A stretch of 9,554 nt of DNA from an uncultured Clostridia bacterium (GCA_946415665.1 CAMKTI010000066.1:1-9554); one strand, 5' to 3'; shown: positions 1 to 7,285, counted from the first letter of the stretch. Made by a program: numbers and translations. Notes: generated from the letters alone by a model not told the origin.

Positions 1-207
1 TTTGTAAGGCGATGATGTTTCTTCATCTTCATTTTCTAAAATGTCCCCATTAAAAGCTATTTCAATATTCTTATCGTCTCCAATACCCAATTCTTGTTTT
101 ACCGTTGCTTTTAAAGTTGCGATTGAATCATTCTCATTTACTGAAATAACTACGATTTTGTCCTTATCGTTTTTCACATATATTCCAAGTTTTTGTCCTT
201 TGTTCAT
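1..207 (-). CDS. Ubiquitin-like domain protein, N-terminal part (runs off the window)
   Basis: Seen: reading leftwards from ATG 207-205, 69 codons stay open to the window edge. An unusually strong ribosome site (GGGGGGAGGT, GGAGG at 213-217) lies 5 bases before the start. Residues 5-60 have the ubiquitin-like beta-grasp pattern: strand (LGIYVK), hairpin turn with KDK, second strand (IVVISV), a helix beginning NDSIATLKATVKQELGI, then IEIAFNGDILEN. This lines up by eye with ubiquitin's IFVKTL, DTIENVKAKI, GIPPD and LIFAGKQLED segments. No signal peptide is visible. It follows the larger ubiquitin-like gene (276-1364) by 68 bases on the same strand with no terminator between, so it is probably its operon partner; a TATAAT on the minus strand at 246-251 has no good -35. 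The fold is fairly secure. Whether it belongs with eukaryotic ubiquitin, the YukD/EsaB group of type VII secretion, or something else cannot be told from 69 residues. Confidence 0.75.
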   Translation of the reverse strand, partial: MNKGQKLGIYVKNDKDKIVVISVNENDSIATLKATVKQELGIGDDKNIEIAFNGDILENEDEETSSPYK

Positions 208-275
208 TTTTACCTCCCCCCAAGTAAAATATCTAACCATAAAAAATTATAACGATCTACACATCAATTTTAAAT

Positions 276-1364
276 TTAAATATCTCGATTGTCAAAACTT
301 AATTCATCATTGCTTACAACTGGTGATTTTAATTTTGATTTAGATAAAGGGGCTCTATTTTCTTCTGTTCTTTTCGAAACACCAATCTTGATACATCCGA
401 CCCAAGATTTTAATTTTAGCCACATCACAAAACTCAAACAAAAAAAGACTATTCCTGCAATAGCCAAACCACCAATCAAAAAACAAGATGCCTCTAAATA
501 CCACGCTAATACTGCGCCAATAAAAAATAACAATCCAAGTATTATCAGTATTATCAATTTCCAATTTACCTTTATGCCATGTTTATTTCTATCATTCTTA
601 TTGTCGCCTTCTGATTTATTATCAATTTCAATTTTTTTTTCACTTGTTTTTAAATTAAAATCAAAGCCGTTGGTACATGCTCTAACTTCACGCTTCTCAA
701 TATCTTTGCTAAAACCTTCTCTATCACAAACTTGCTCAACTTCAATTTTTTTTTCACTTGTTTTTAAATTAAAATCAAAGCCGTTGGTACATGCTCTAAC
801 TTCACGCTTCTCAATATCTTTGCTAGAACCTTCTCTATCACAAACTTGCTCAACCGTTAAATCCAAATCATAAAACATATTGTAGCTACTATAGGATAAA
901 TAAAGTTCATTTATCCGTTCATCACTCAAATTATATTTTTGCTGGAGTTGTTTTTTTATGTCTCGCATAGTTGTAGTTTTTTTAACACTTAATTTCGTAA
1001 CTTCCTTCCCATTACCAAAGTCCCAAATGCTCAAAGTAATATCATTGTCAACTGGTTGATCTTCAAGATTTTTCAAGTTCCATATTGTAGATTTGTCACT
1101 AGTTTGTTGAGCTAACTGCATGTGTATAGTCGAATCATTTTTAATTTTGTGCTCACTTAATGATAAATCTAGTCCTGTATTCAATAAATATTTACGCTTG
1201 AAACAAAACTTACAATGATGAACTTCAGATAGTTCTTTATATTGTATTGCTTGTTTCAAAAACTGTTTGAACGTAGCATTAGGTTTTATTTTTATTGAAA
1301 TTAATTTCGCATTCAAAGTTTTTATATACACGGTAATTTCCTGACTTACTTTTATTTTTTCCAC
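276..1364 (-). CDS. Membrane protein with two ubiquitin-like domains and an internal 38-residue repeat
   Basis: A 362-residue protein starting at GTG 1364-1362, chosen because AGGAG (minus strand, 1374-1378) sits 9 bases upstream. Domains seen: residues 9-86 resemble ubiquitin (ITVYIKTLNAK, helix from PNATFKQFLKQAI, then LDLSLSEHKIKNDSTIHMQL, which matches ubiquitin's TLSDYNIQKESTLHLVL). Residues 107-175 form a second beta-grasp-like unit (ITLSIWDF, helix TTTMRDIKKQLQQKYNL). Two tandem copies of a 38-residue segment starting VEQVCDREG follow (171-208, 209-246). After a charged Lys/Asn linker come two hydrophobic helices (about 270-290 and 293-316) and a basic C-terminal tail. There is no signal peptide and no GG after either ubiquitin-like domain. 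Predicted topology is a membrane hairpin with both ends on the same side. Function is unknown. It could be a host-directed membrane protein, recalling the paired hydrophobic segment of chlamydial Inc proteins, or a YukD-like component; neither is proven. Confidence 0.8.
   Translation of the reverse strand: MEKIKVSQEITVYIKTLNAKLISIKIKPNATFKQFLKQAIQYKELSEVHHCKFCFKRKYLLNTGLDLSLSEHKIKNDSTIHMQLAQQTSDKSTIWNLKNLEDQPVDNDITLSIWDFGNGKEVTKLSVKKTTTMRDIKKQLQQKYNLSDERINELYLSYSSYNMFYDLDLTVEQVCDREGSSKDIEKREVRACTNGFDFNLKTSEKKIEVEQVCDREGFSKDIEKREVRACTNGFDFNLKTSEKKIEIDNKSEGDNKNDRNKHGIKVNWKLIILIILGLLFFIGAVLAWYLEASCFLIGGLAIAGIVFFCLSFVMWLKLKSWVGCIKIGVSKRTEENRAPLSKSKLKSPVVSNDELSFDNRDI
627..854 (-). repeat. 114-bp tandem duplication inside the ubiquitin-like membrane protein gene
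   Basis: Two head-to-tail copies, 627-740 and 741-854, are exactly 114 bp (38 codons) each, so the reading frame is kept. By eye they differ at a single base, giving Phe in place of Ser in the GSSKD/GFSKD segment. The near-identity indicates a very recent duplication or continuing homogenisation. Each unit contains two cysteines (VCDREG and RACTNG) and a charged KREV stretch. Confidence 0.95.
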
Positions 1365-1395
1365 TTTTAATTTCTCCTTTTTTATAAAAAAAATA

Positions 1396-1426
1396 ACGTC
1401 TTTTTTACTCGACGTCTTTTTTACTC
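1396..1426 (-). repeat. Two direct repeats in the 5' leader of the ubiquitin-like operon
   Basis: On the minus strand GAGTAAAAAAGACGT occurs twice (1412-1426 and 1396-1410) with one base between, a period of 16. The pair begins about 13 bases downstream of the predicted -10 box and therefore lies at or just after the transcription start, ahead of the AGGAG site. It could be a paired operator site or a leader RNA element, or a chance small duplication. The junction contains the palindrome GACGTC. Confidence 0.6.
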
Positions 1427-1438
1427 TCCCTGATTTTT

Positions 1439-1467
1439 ATTTTAAAACAAAATTTTTTATTTGTCAA
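1439..1467 (-). promoter_or_regulatory. Vegetative-type promoter for the ubiquitin-like operon
   Basis: On the minus strand TTGACA (1462-1467) and TAAAAT (1439-1444) are separated by 17 bases, the standard sigma-70/sigma-A layout. Transcription would start near 1432 and read through the direct repeats and the AGGAG at 1374-1378 into the GTG start at 1364. The 257-base intergenic region 1365-1621 holds this promoter, the repeats and the ribosome site of the subtilase gene. I see no RNA gene or terminator in it. Confidence 0.7.
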
Positions 1468-1609
1468 GAGGTGAATCAAATTTTTTTATAAGTTCTTTGT
1501 TTCGCAAATCAATTTTTTTATCGCTTATGAATTTAAAATCCATTTTCGATAAGTTTTTTTCACGTGGACAAAATTCTTTAGCATATTTTTTTATGTGAGA
1601 AATTTTTTT

Positions 1610-1615
1610 GGGGGA
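1610..1615 (+). promoter_or_regulatory. Ribosome binding site that fixes the subtilase start at 1622
   Basis: GGGGGA lies 6 bases before ATG 1622-1624. The frame is also open upstream to a GTG at 1595, but that codon has only T-rich sequence before it, and the purine-rich site would then fall inside the coding region. ATG 1622 is therefore the better start. Confidence 0.75.
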
Positions 1616-1621
1616 AAAAAT

Positions 1622-4600
1622 ATGGACAGCGGAAAAAAAATTTCGTCGCCATTCACAGATATTTTAAATATGCCAAAGGAAAATTTTATTGACACTGAAA
1701 TTGATGCAGGATTTGATAAAAATACTGACGAATGGGAATTCATAATAAAATACAGTGGCGATATAAAAAAAATAATTGAAGATTTAGAGATAAAAGCGGA
1801 AATTTTAGATGATAGTTATGCGATTGTTTTGGCGCCACGAGAAAAAATAAAAACTTTGATAGATTTTAACGAAATAGAATATATAGAGCAGGCAAAACTT
1901 TTAGGGATAGTTGATCGGGGCGCGATGCTTTCTTCTTGTATTTCGCCTGTAAAAAATAATTTAGGTTTGACGGGAAAAAATGTTTTGGTTGGAATAATTG
2001 ACACCGGTTTAAATATAAAGCTTAAAGATTTTATTGATGATAATAATTCGAGCAGAGTTTTATTTTATTTGGATCAAACTATTGAAACTGAAGATAAAAA
2101 TAAAATTCCGGACGGTTTTATAAATGGATTTGAATATTCGCGTGAAGATTTGGATTTTATTATAAAAAATGATTTGGATTTTAAAAGTAATGATTTTGAT
2201 GGGCACGGAACTTTTATTGCAAATATTGCTTGTGGAAATGGAAAAACAAATGAAAATGTAATCGGTGTTGCTCCTGAAGCAAATTTAATAATCGTGAAAT
2301 TAAATAATAAACGCGCGTTAACGACGCAATTAATGCGAGGGATAAAATATTGCTGTGACAAAGCAAAAAAATTAAAAAAACCAATTGTGATAAACATAAG
2401 TTTTGGAACAAATAATGGTGCGCACGATGGAAAAAGTTTATTTGAGTCATATATAAATCAAGTTGCACAAGAAAATATAAATTCGATTGTAGTTGCAACA
2501 GGAAACGAAGGAATTAGTGGGCATCATTATAAAAATAAAATTAAACAGGGAGAATTTATTGACGTTGAATTTTTAGTAAGCGGTGGAATAAATGCGTTGT
2601 TTTTAACGCTTTGGAAATCTTTTGTCGATAAATTTTTTATAGAAATAATTGCGCCGAATGGAATTACAACAGGAAAAATAATTAATCTGAGTCAAAAAGA
2701 ATTTTTGCTGGATAATATTAAAATTTATATTTTTTATGGTGAGCCAACGCCATATGATTTTGATCAGGAAATTTATTTTCAGTTTGTAAGTTTAGATAGA
2801 AATAAAAATTTATCTGAAGGCGATTGGGTTATAAAAATTTATGGCGAAAAAATTGTTGACGGAGAATTTAATATTTGGTTGCCAATAAATGAAGTTGTAA
2901 CTTCGCAAACAAGATTTTTAAATCCAAGTTTAGATATAACTTTGACTTTGCCATCGACAGCAGAAAATGTAATTAGTGTTGGGGGATATGATTTTAATTT
3001 AAATTCGAGCGCAAATTTTTCCGGTCGTGGATATACACGAAATAATTTAATAAAACCAGATTTAGTTGCGCCGGCTGTTGATATATTAGTTTTAAATTCT
3101 TTTGGAGATTTGGAAAAAAATTCTGGAACGAGTTTAGCTGCACCATTTGTAACTGGTTCTGTGGCTTTGATGATGGAATGGGGAATAATAAATAAAAATG
3201 ATGTTTATTTATATGGGCAAAAAATAAAAGCATATTTAAGATTAGGAGCCAAACGTAAAAATAATATTGTTTATCCAAATAATATTTGGGGATATGGAAG
3301 TTTATGTTTGGAACAAACTTTTGATGAGTTGCAAAAAAATAAATTTGACACAGGAAAAAATATTTTTGTGACGCAAAATAATAATGAAAATCAAGAAGAA
3401 AATCCTGTACTGTCAGAAGATTATTTTGAAATGATTATAAAATATAATGATTATGTAGGCGATTTATTAAAAAAATCTTCGTATATAAAAAGTTGTGCTG
3501 TGTTATTTAATTCTTATGTGATAATAAATATTCCCGTTGAGAAAATAAATGATTTTTTGAGTAATGTTTATCCAAAGATAATTGCTGAGTGGCCGGAAAT
3601 TTTAGCGTTACTTGACAGAAAAAATTTAGACGCCGCAGGAATTACTGCTGTGCAAAATAATTATTTAAATTTAAGAGGTTCAGGAGTTTTAATTGGTTTT
3701 ATTGACACAGGAATAGATTACACGAAAAAAAATTTTATATATGAGGATGACACGAGCAAAATAATTTATATTTGGGATCAGACAATTCAAGGAAATCCGC
3801 CAAAAGATTTTTGTTATGGCACAGAATTTAATAATCAAGAAATAAATAATGCTTTAAAATCAGAAAATCCATTTGAAATTGTGCCACATCGAGATGAAAT
3901 TGGGCACGGAACTTTTTTAGCTTCGATTGCTGCAAGTCGTGAGTCAGGTGAAAATATTGGAGCGGCTCCAGATTCTGATTTAATAATTGTAAAATTAAAG
4001 CCGGCAAAAAATAATATTCGGCGAGAAAAATTAATAAGTGAAGATGCGATTGCCTATCAAGCTTCAGATGTTTTGACTGGAATAGAATATTTATATAGAA
4101 AATCAGTAGAACTTGAACGACCGATTGCAATTTGTATTGGATTAGGAACAAATGACGGATCACATTTTGGTGAGTCAATTTTTGAAGAATATATAACCGG
4201 AATTGCAAAGCAAAAAGGAATTGTTTTATGTATTGCAAGTGGAAACGAAGGAAACGCAGCGCATCATGTTCAAGGAAAATTATTAAATACTGGAGACAAA
4301 GAAGAAATAGAAATAAATGTTGGGGAGAATAATAAAGGATTTTTATTGCAAGTCTGGAATTTTCCACCGAATAAAATTTCGTTGTCTGTAATTTCTCCAA
4401 CAGGAGAATATGTTGATAGAATCCCGGCAAGAAATAATTTTTATATAACTATTAAGTTAGGTTTAGAAAATACTTTTATAGGAATTGGCTATGAATCTTT
4501 TAAAAACAGTGAAATTAGTCAGCAGGCATTTATAAAATTTATTAATCCAACAGCTGGAATTTGGAAAATAATTTTATATGGGGATATAATTTCTGATGGG

Positions 4601-5086
4601 ATGTATTATGCTTGGTTGCCAGTAACAGGATTAATTGATCAAGATACTTTTTTTTTAGATGCCAGTTCTGAAGCAACGATTACATCGCCTGCGACAGCCT
4701 CAGGAATTATTTCTGTTGGAGCATATGATACGAGCAATAATAATTTATATATTTCTGGAAGTCGTGGGCCAAAACAAATTTATAAAACTGCACCGGCATT
4801 TGTTGCACCGGGTGTAAATGTTTTTGACGGAGAAAAAATTATGTCAGGGACGAGTGTTTCTTGTGCGATTGCAACGGGAGCTGCAGCATTATTATTAGAA
4901 TGGGGAATAGTTAAATCTAATTTGCCTTCGATGAATACGATTATGGCATGGAGTTATTTAATTCAAGGTTGTGTTCAGCAATCAGGATTTAATTATCCGA
5001 ATAATCAATGGGGATATGGGAAATTAAATTTATTAAATACGTTTGAATCGTTAAAATTGGCACCTGTAAATATAAATAATAATTAA
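1622..5086 (+). CDS. Tandem double subtilase, Csp/SubC-like (peptidase S8)
   Basis: A 1154-residue protein made of two complete subtilisin-like serine proteases in a row. Unit 1 has a prodomain-like segment (about 20-105), Asp127 in GIIDTGL, His195 in FDGHGTF, oxyanion Asn295 in ATGNEG and Ser504 in NSGTSLAAP. Unit 2 has its own prodomain-like segment (about 615-680), Asp695 in GFIDTGI, His762 in EIGHGTF, Asn875 in ASGNEG and Ser1078 in MSGTSVSCA. Each catalytic domain carries the long insert between Asn and Ser and ends with a PNN.WGYG.L motif, typical of clostridial Csp proteases. In that family CspB/CspC cleave or control the cortex hydrolase SleC during spore germination, and C. difficile CspBA is also a fusion, though its second half is catalytically dead. 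Here both triads are intact. No signal peptide or membrane segment is visible. murC follows after 13 bases. The family assignment is strong. A germination role is only an inference, since no spore gene is in view. Confidence 0.92.
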   Translation: MDSGKKISSPFTDILNMPKENFIDTEIDAGFDKNTDEWEFIIKYSGDIKKIIEDLEIKAEILDDSYAIVLAPREKIKTLIDFNEIEYIEQAKLLGIVDRGAMLSSCISPVKNNLGLTGKNVLVGIIDTGLNIKLKDFIDDNNSSRVLFYLDQTIETEDKNKIPDGFINGFEYSREDLDFIIKNDLDFKSNDFDGHGTFIANIACGNGKTNENVIGVAPEANLIIVKLNNKRALTTQLMRGIKYCCDKAKKLKKPIVINISFGTNNGAHDGKSLFESYINQVAQENINSIVVATGNEGISGHHYKNKIKQGEFIDVEFLVSGGINALFLTLWKSFVDKFFIEIIAPNGITTGKIINLSQKEFLLDNIKIYIFYGEPTPYDFDQEIYFQFVSLDRNKNLSEGDWVIKIYGEKIVDGEFNIWLPINEVVTSQTRFLNPSLDITLTLPSTAENVISVGGYDFNLNSSANFSGRGYTRNNLIKPDLVAPAVDILVLNSFGDLEKNSGTSLAAPFVTGSVALMMEWGIINKNDVYLYGQKIKAYLRLGAKRKNNIVYPNNIWGYGSLCLEQTFDELQKNKFDTGKNIFVTQNNNENQEENPVLSEDYFEMIIKYNDYVGDLLKKSSYIKSCAVLFNSYVIINIPVEKINDFLSNVYPKIIAEWPEILALLDRKNLDAAGITAVQNNYLNLRGSGVLIGFIDTGIDYTKKNFIYEDDTSKIIYIWDQTIQGNPPKDFCYGTEFNNQEINNALKSENPFEIVPHRDEIGHGTFLASIAASRESGENIGAAPDSDLIIVKLKPAKNNIRREKLISEDAIAYQASDVLTGIEYLYRKSVELERPIAICIGLGTNDGSHFGESIFEEYITGIAKQKGIVLCIASGNEGNAAHHVQGKLLNTGDKEEIEINVGENNKGFLLQVWNFPPNKISLSVISPTGEYVDRIPARNNFYITIKLGLENTFIGIGYESFKNSEISQQAFIKFINPTAGIWKIILYGDIISDGMYYAWLPVTGLIDQDTFFLDASSEATITSPATASGIISVGAYDTSNNNLYISGSRGPKQIYKTAPAFVAPGVNVFDGEKIMSGTSVSCAIATGAAALLLEWGIVKSNLPSMNTIMAWSYLIQGCVQQSGFNYPNNQWGYGKLNLLNTFESLKLAPVNINNN

Positions 5087-5099
5087 AAGGAGAAAATTT

Positions 5100-6464
5100 A
5101 TGTTTGAGCTAGATAAGTATAAAAATATTTATATGATTGGAATTGGTGGAATAAGTATGAGTTCGATCGCAAAATATTTTTGTTTGATGGGATTTAATGT
5201 AAGCGGTTCGGATAGAGATATGAGTGAAGTTATAAATGATTTGAGAAAAGAAAATATAAAAGTAAATATTGGTCATGATAAAAAAAATATAACGCACGAT
5301 ATAGATTTAATTATTTATACGGCGGCTATTCATGAAGATAATGAAGAATTGGTTCGAGCAAAAGAATTAAATATAAAAATTATTTCACGAGCAGAAGTTT
5401 TAGGTTTAATAATGCAAAGATATAAATATTCTGTAGCGGTTTCAGGAAGTCACGGAAAGACAACAGTGACAGCAATGATTTCGCAAATTTTAATCGAAGC
5501 AAAAAAAAATCCAACGGTTTTTTTGGGCGGCGTTTTAAATTTTTTAGAAGAAAAAAATTTTGTAATGGGAAAAAGCGATTATTTTGTAATTGAAGCGTGT
5601 GAATATTGTGATAGCTTTTTGAATTTTGAGCCGTTTATTGGAGTAATAAATAATATTGATTGGGATCATGTGGATTATTTTAAAGATTTTAATATGCTAA
5701 AAGAATCGTTTAAAAAATTTGCTTTGAATGTGAAAAGAGATGGTTTGATTGTAATAAATAATAAAAATAAAGATTTGGTTAAAGATATTAATAGAGAAAA
5801 AAATTTTTTTGGAGAAGATGAAAAAGATGTTTGGCATGCAGAAAATATAATTTGGAATGATAATCAGTGCGCAAAATTTTCGGCTGTAAAAAATAATTTG
5901 GTAATAAAAGATATTAAATTAAAAGTTCCGGGTTATTATAATATTTTAAATGCGTTGAGTGCGATTGGAGTAGCTGAGAAATTAAAAATAGATTTTGATG
6001 TAATAAAAAAGGCGTTGGAAAATTTTAGCGGTGTGGAAAGAAGATTTGAATTTAAAGGCATTTATAACGGAGCAAAAATTTTTGATGATTATGCGCATCA
6101 TCCAAATGAATTAAAAGAATTAGTTTTAATGGCAAAAAAGATAAAGCATAATAATTTATATTTAGTTTTTCAATCGCATACTTATTCGCGGACAAAAAAG
6201 TTTTTTAATGAGTTTGCGGAGATTTTAAGTAAATGTGAAAATGTGATTTTAGTTGATATATATTCGGCGCGCGAAAAAAATATTTTTGGAATAAGTATTA
6301 AAGATTTGGTTGATGAAATAAATAAAATTGAAGGCAATGCAATTTATTTTGAGTCGTTTAATAAAGCAAGTGATTTTTTGAAAAGAAATATTGGGAAAGA
6401 TGATTTAGTTTTAACGGTTGGAGCTGGAGATGTTTATAAAATCGGAGAAAAAATTTTGAGCTAA
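5100..6464 (+). CDS. murC: UDP-N-acetylmuramate--L-alanine ligase MurC
   Basis: Cytoplasmic ATP-dependent ligase that adds the first amino acid, L-Ala, to UDP-MurNAc in peptidoglycan precursor synthesis. The 454 residues match the normal family length. Visible landmarks: N-terminal nucleotide-sugar binding loop GIGGISMS (14-21), ATP-binding P-loop SGSHGKTT (115-122), NNIDWDHVDYF in the central Mur ligase domain, GVERRFEFKG, DDYAHHPNE (329-337) and SHTYSRTKKFF in the C-terminal domain, ending VLTVGAGDVYKIGEK. All motifs look intact. The ATG is preceded by AGGAG (5088-5092) at 7 bases. It lies 13 bases behind the double subtilase, so the two are probably co-transcribed and end at the terminator at 6492-6527. 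The gene implies that the organism still makes a cell wall, which argues against a mollicute. Confidence 0.97.
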   Translation: MFELDKYKNIYMIGIGGISMSSIAKYFCLMGFNVSGSDRDMSEVINDLRKENIKVNIGHDKKNITHDIDLIIYTAAIHEDNEELVRAKELNIKIISRAEVLGLIMQRYKYSVAVSGSHGKTTVTAMISQILIEAKKNPTVFLGGVLNFLEEKNFVMGKSDYFVIEACEYCDSFLNFEPFIGVINNIDWDHVDYFKDFNMLKESFKKFALNVKRDGLIVINNKNKDLVKDINREKNFFGEDEKDVWHAENIIWNDNQCAKFSAVKNNLVIKDIKLKVPGYYNILNALSAIGVAEKLKIDFDVIKKALENFSGVERRFEFKGIYNGAKIFDDYAHHPNELKELVLMAKKIKHNNLYLVFQSHTYSRTKKFFNEFAEILSKCENVILVDIYSAREKNIFGISIKDLVDEINKIEGNAIYFESFNKASDFLKRNIGKDDLVLTVGAGDVYKIGEKILS

Positions 6465-6491
6465 AAATAAAGTTAAAAATGAATTTGAAGT

Positions 6492-6527
6492 AAAAAAAGA
6501 TTGAGATTTTCGTCTCAATCTTTTTTT
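6492..6527 (+). terminator. Intrinsic terminator after murC, module copy 1
   Basis: AAAAAAAGATTGAGA (6492-6506) and TCTCAATCTTTTTTT (6513-6527) form a perfect 15-bp stem around a 6-base loop. The A and T tracts make it work in both directions. It ends the subtilase-murC unit 27 bases after the murC stop and insulates the next promoter. Confidence 0.92.
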
Positions 6528-6551
6528 ATGAAAAAAAATTTTGGAAAACAC

Positions 6552-6578
6552 TTGACAAACAAAAAAAAGTAATATAGT
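6552..6578 (+). promoter_or_regulatory. Promoter of cassette 1
   Basis: TTGACA (6552-6557) followed after 15 bases by TATAGT (6573-6578). The spacer is short, but the same arrangement recurs in the two other modules. The predicted start falls near 6585-6588, at the foot of the stem-loop. Confidence 0.75.
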
Positions 6579-6587
6579 CTAAAAATC

Positions 6588-6619
6588 GAAAGTTAATTTG
6601 CTTTTGCATTTTGACTTTC
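6588..6619 (+). promoter_or_regulatory. 5'-terminal leader stem-loop of cassette 1
   Basis: GAAAGTTAA (6588-6596) pairs with TTGACTTTC (6611-6619) in a 9-bp stem containing one G-U pair. It starts at about the predicted first transcribed base and is followed by an A-rich stretch and AGGAG (6633-6637), 8 bases before the ATG. Likely roles are mRNA 5'-end protection or an operator for a dimeric regulator. Confidence 0.7.
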
Positions 6620-6645
6620 AATAAAAAAAATTAGGAGATGTTTTT

Positions 6646-7125
6646 ATGAGTTTAAACAATGTTTTTATGAATATGTTGCGACAAAGTCATGAGAAAATAA
6701 ACTGGTTGCAAAACGATTTGAATAATGTGCAAAATGAAAATGCAAGGCTGAATCAAAACATTCAGACATTAGCAAAAAGTGTAGGTCATATGCAAGAAAA
6801 ATTAGAAGATGCAGAAGTTGAAAATGAGTTGTTACAATTAAAGTATGAGGTTTCACAACTTGAGAATAATGAATTAAAAACTGATCTCAATGAAAAATCA
6901 AATAAATTAGATCGCGCTTTAGAAATTGCGCGGAGATTGATAAGTCAGAAAAATGAGCTTATAAATCAGAACAGCAACTTGAGACAAAAAAATAATAGAT
7001 TGCAACAAGCATTAAATCAGGCACAAAATCGAAACGCAAACTTCCAAGAAGTACCTGTATCAGATGGAATAAACGAAGTTTCAGAAGGTAGAAAATGTTG
7101 TGACCGTCTTTGTAATATATTTTAA
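6646..7125 (+). CDS. Coiled-coil protein with CaaX-like C-terminus (cassette 1)
   Basis: A 159-residue protein of unknown function. Residues about 15-130 form an almost unbroken heptad coiled coil rich in Asn, Gln, Glu and Lys (for example NARLNQN, LEDAEVE, KNELINQ, NSNLRQK). A short flexible stretch (NFQEVPVSDGINEVSEG) follows, and the protein ends in RKCCDRLCNIF. The last four residues, Cys156-Asn-Ile-Phe, fit the eukaryotic CaaX prenylation rule, and Cys151/Cys152 beside basic residues resemble the palmitoylated part of Ras-type tails. Bacteria lack CaaX prenyltransferases, so such a tail would only matter inside a eukaryotic cell, as shown for Legionella AnkB. There is no N-terminal signal peptide or membrane helix. 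The gene has its own promoter, leader hairpin and AGGAG. The coding region and coiled coil are clear; the host-directed reading is inference. Confidence 0.82.
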   Translation: MSLNNVFMNMLRQSHEKINWLQNDLNNVQNENARLNQNIQTLAKSVGHMQEKLEDAEVENELLQLKYEVSQLENNELKTDLNEKSNKLDRALEIARRLISQKNELINQNSNLRQKNNRLQQALNQAQNRNANFQEVPVSDGINEVSEGRKCCDRLCNIF

Positions 7126-7196
7126 TGTACAAGGCAGATCGTTGATGATCGTTGAAAAAATTTTTGGCGTATTAAAGATATTAAAAAGAAACAAAG

Positions 7197-7227
7197 AAGA
7201 TTGGGATTTTTATCTCAATCTTTTTTT
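7197..7227 (+). terminator. Intrinsic terminator after cassette 1, module copy 2
   Basis: AAGATTGGGAT (7197-7207) pairs with ATCTCAATCTT (7212-7222), with one G-U pair, around a 4-base T loop and ending in seven T. It lies 72 bases after the stop of the cassette 1 gene. The gap holds only a small 10-bp tandem repeat (GATCGTTGAT, from about 7138). Confidence 0.9.
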
Positions 7228-7249
7228 ATGAAAAAAAATTAAAAAGTAC

Positions 7250-7277
7250 TTGACAAACAAAAAAAGTAATATAAAAT
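7250..7277 (+). promoter_or_regulatory. Promoter of cassette 2
   Basis: TTGACA (7250-7255) followed after 16 bases by TAAAAT (7272-7277); an overlapping TATAAA (7270-7275) would give 14. The predicted start is close to G7286, the first base of the leader stem-loop. Confidence 0.78.
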
Positions 7278-7285
7278 AAAAAGTC

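Noticed and set aside
41..343. Plus-strand open frame of 100 codons
   Set aside because: It is antisense to the partial ubiquitin-like gene and the end of the next one. It has no ribosome site, and the minus-strand frames have strong ones and recognisable domains.
289..873. Plus-strand open frame of 194 codons containing a repeat
   Set aside because: The repeat is the 114-bp duplication read on the wrong strand. The minus frame has a promoter, AGGAG and ubiquitin-like domains.
276..1364. Conjugatable ubiquitin with processed GG end
   Set aside because: No di-glycine follows either ubiquitin-like domain, and the chain continues into membrane helices, so conjugation in the classical manner is not supported.
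1396..1426. Start of a CRISPR-like array
   Set aside because: Only two 15-bp copies with one base between them; no spacers and no cas genes.
1461..1492. Possible plus-strand promoter TTGTCA...TATAAG for the subtilase-murC unit
   Set aside because: The spacer is 20 bases, too long to call. The TTGTCA overlaps the minus-strand -35 and may be matched only because that site is near-palindromic. The real promoter of the unit was not identified; TGGACA at 1565 also lacks a well-placed -10.
1595..1621. Earlier GTG start for the subtilase adding nine residues
   Set aside because: No ribosome site precedes it, and the good GGGGGA site would lie inside the coding sequence 6 bases before ATG 1622.
3828..4430. 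Minus-strand open frame of 200 codons
   Set aside because: It lies wholly inside the second subtilase unit, where the plus frame carries catalytic motifs. The low-complexity Leu/Gln/His composition is typical of an antisense shadow in AT-rich DNA.
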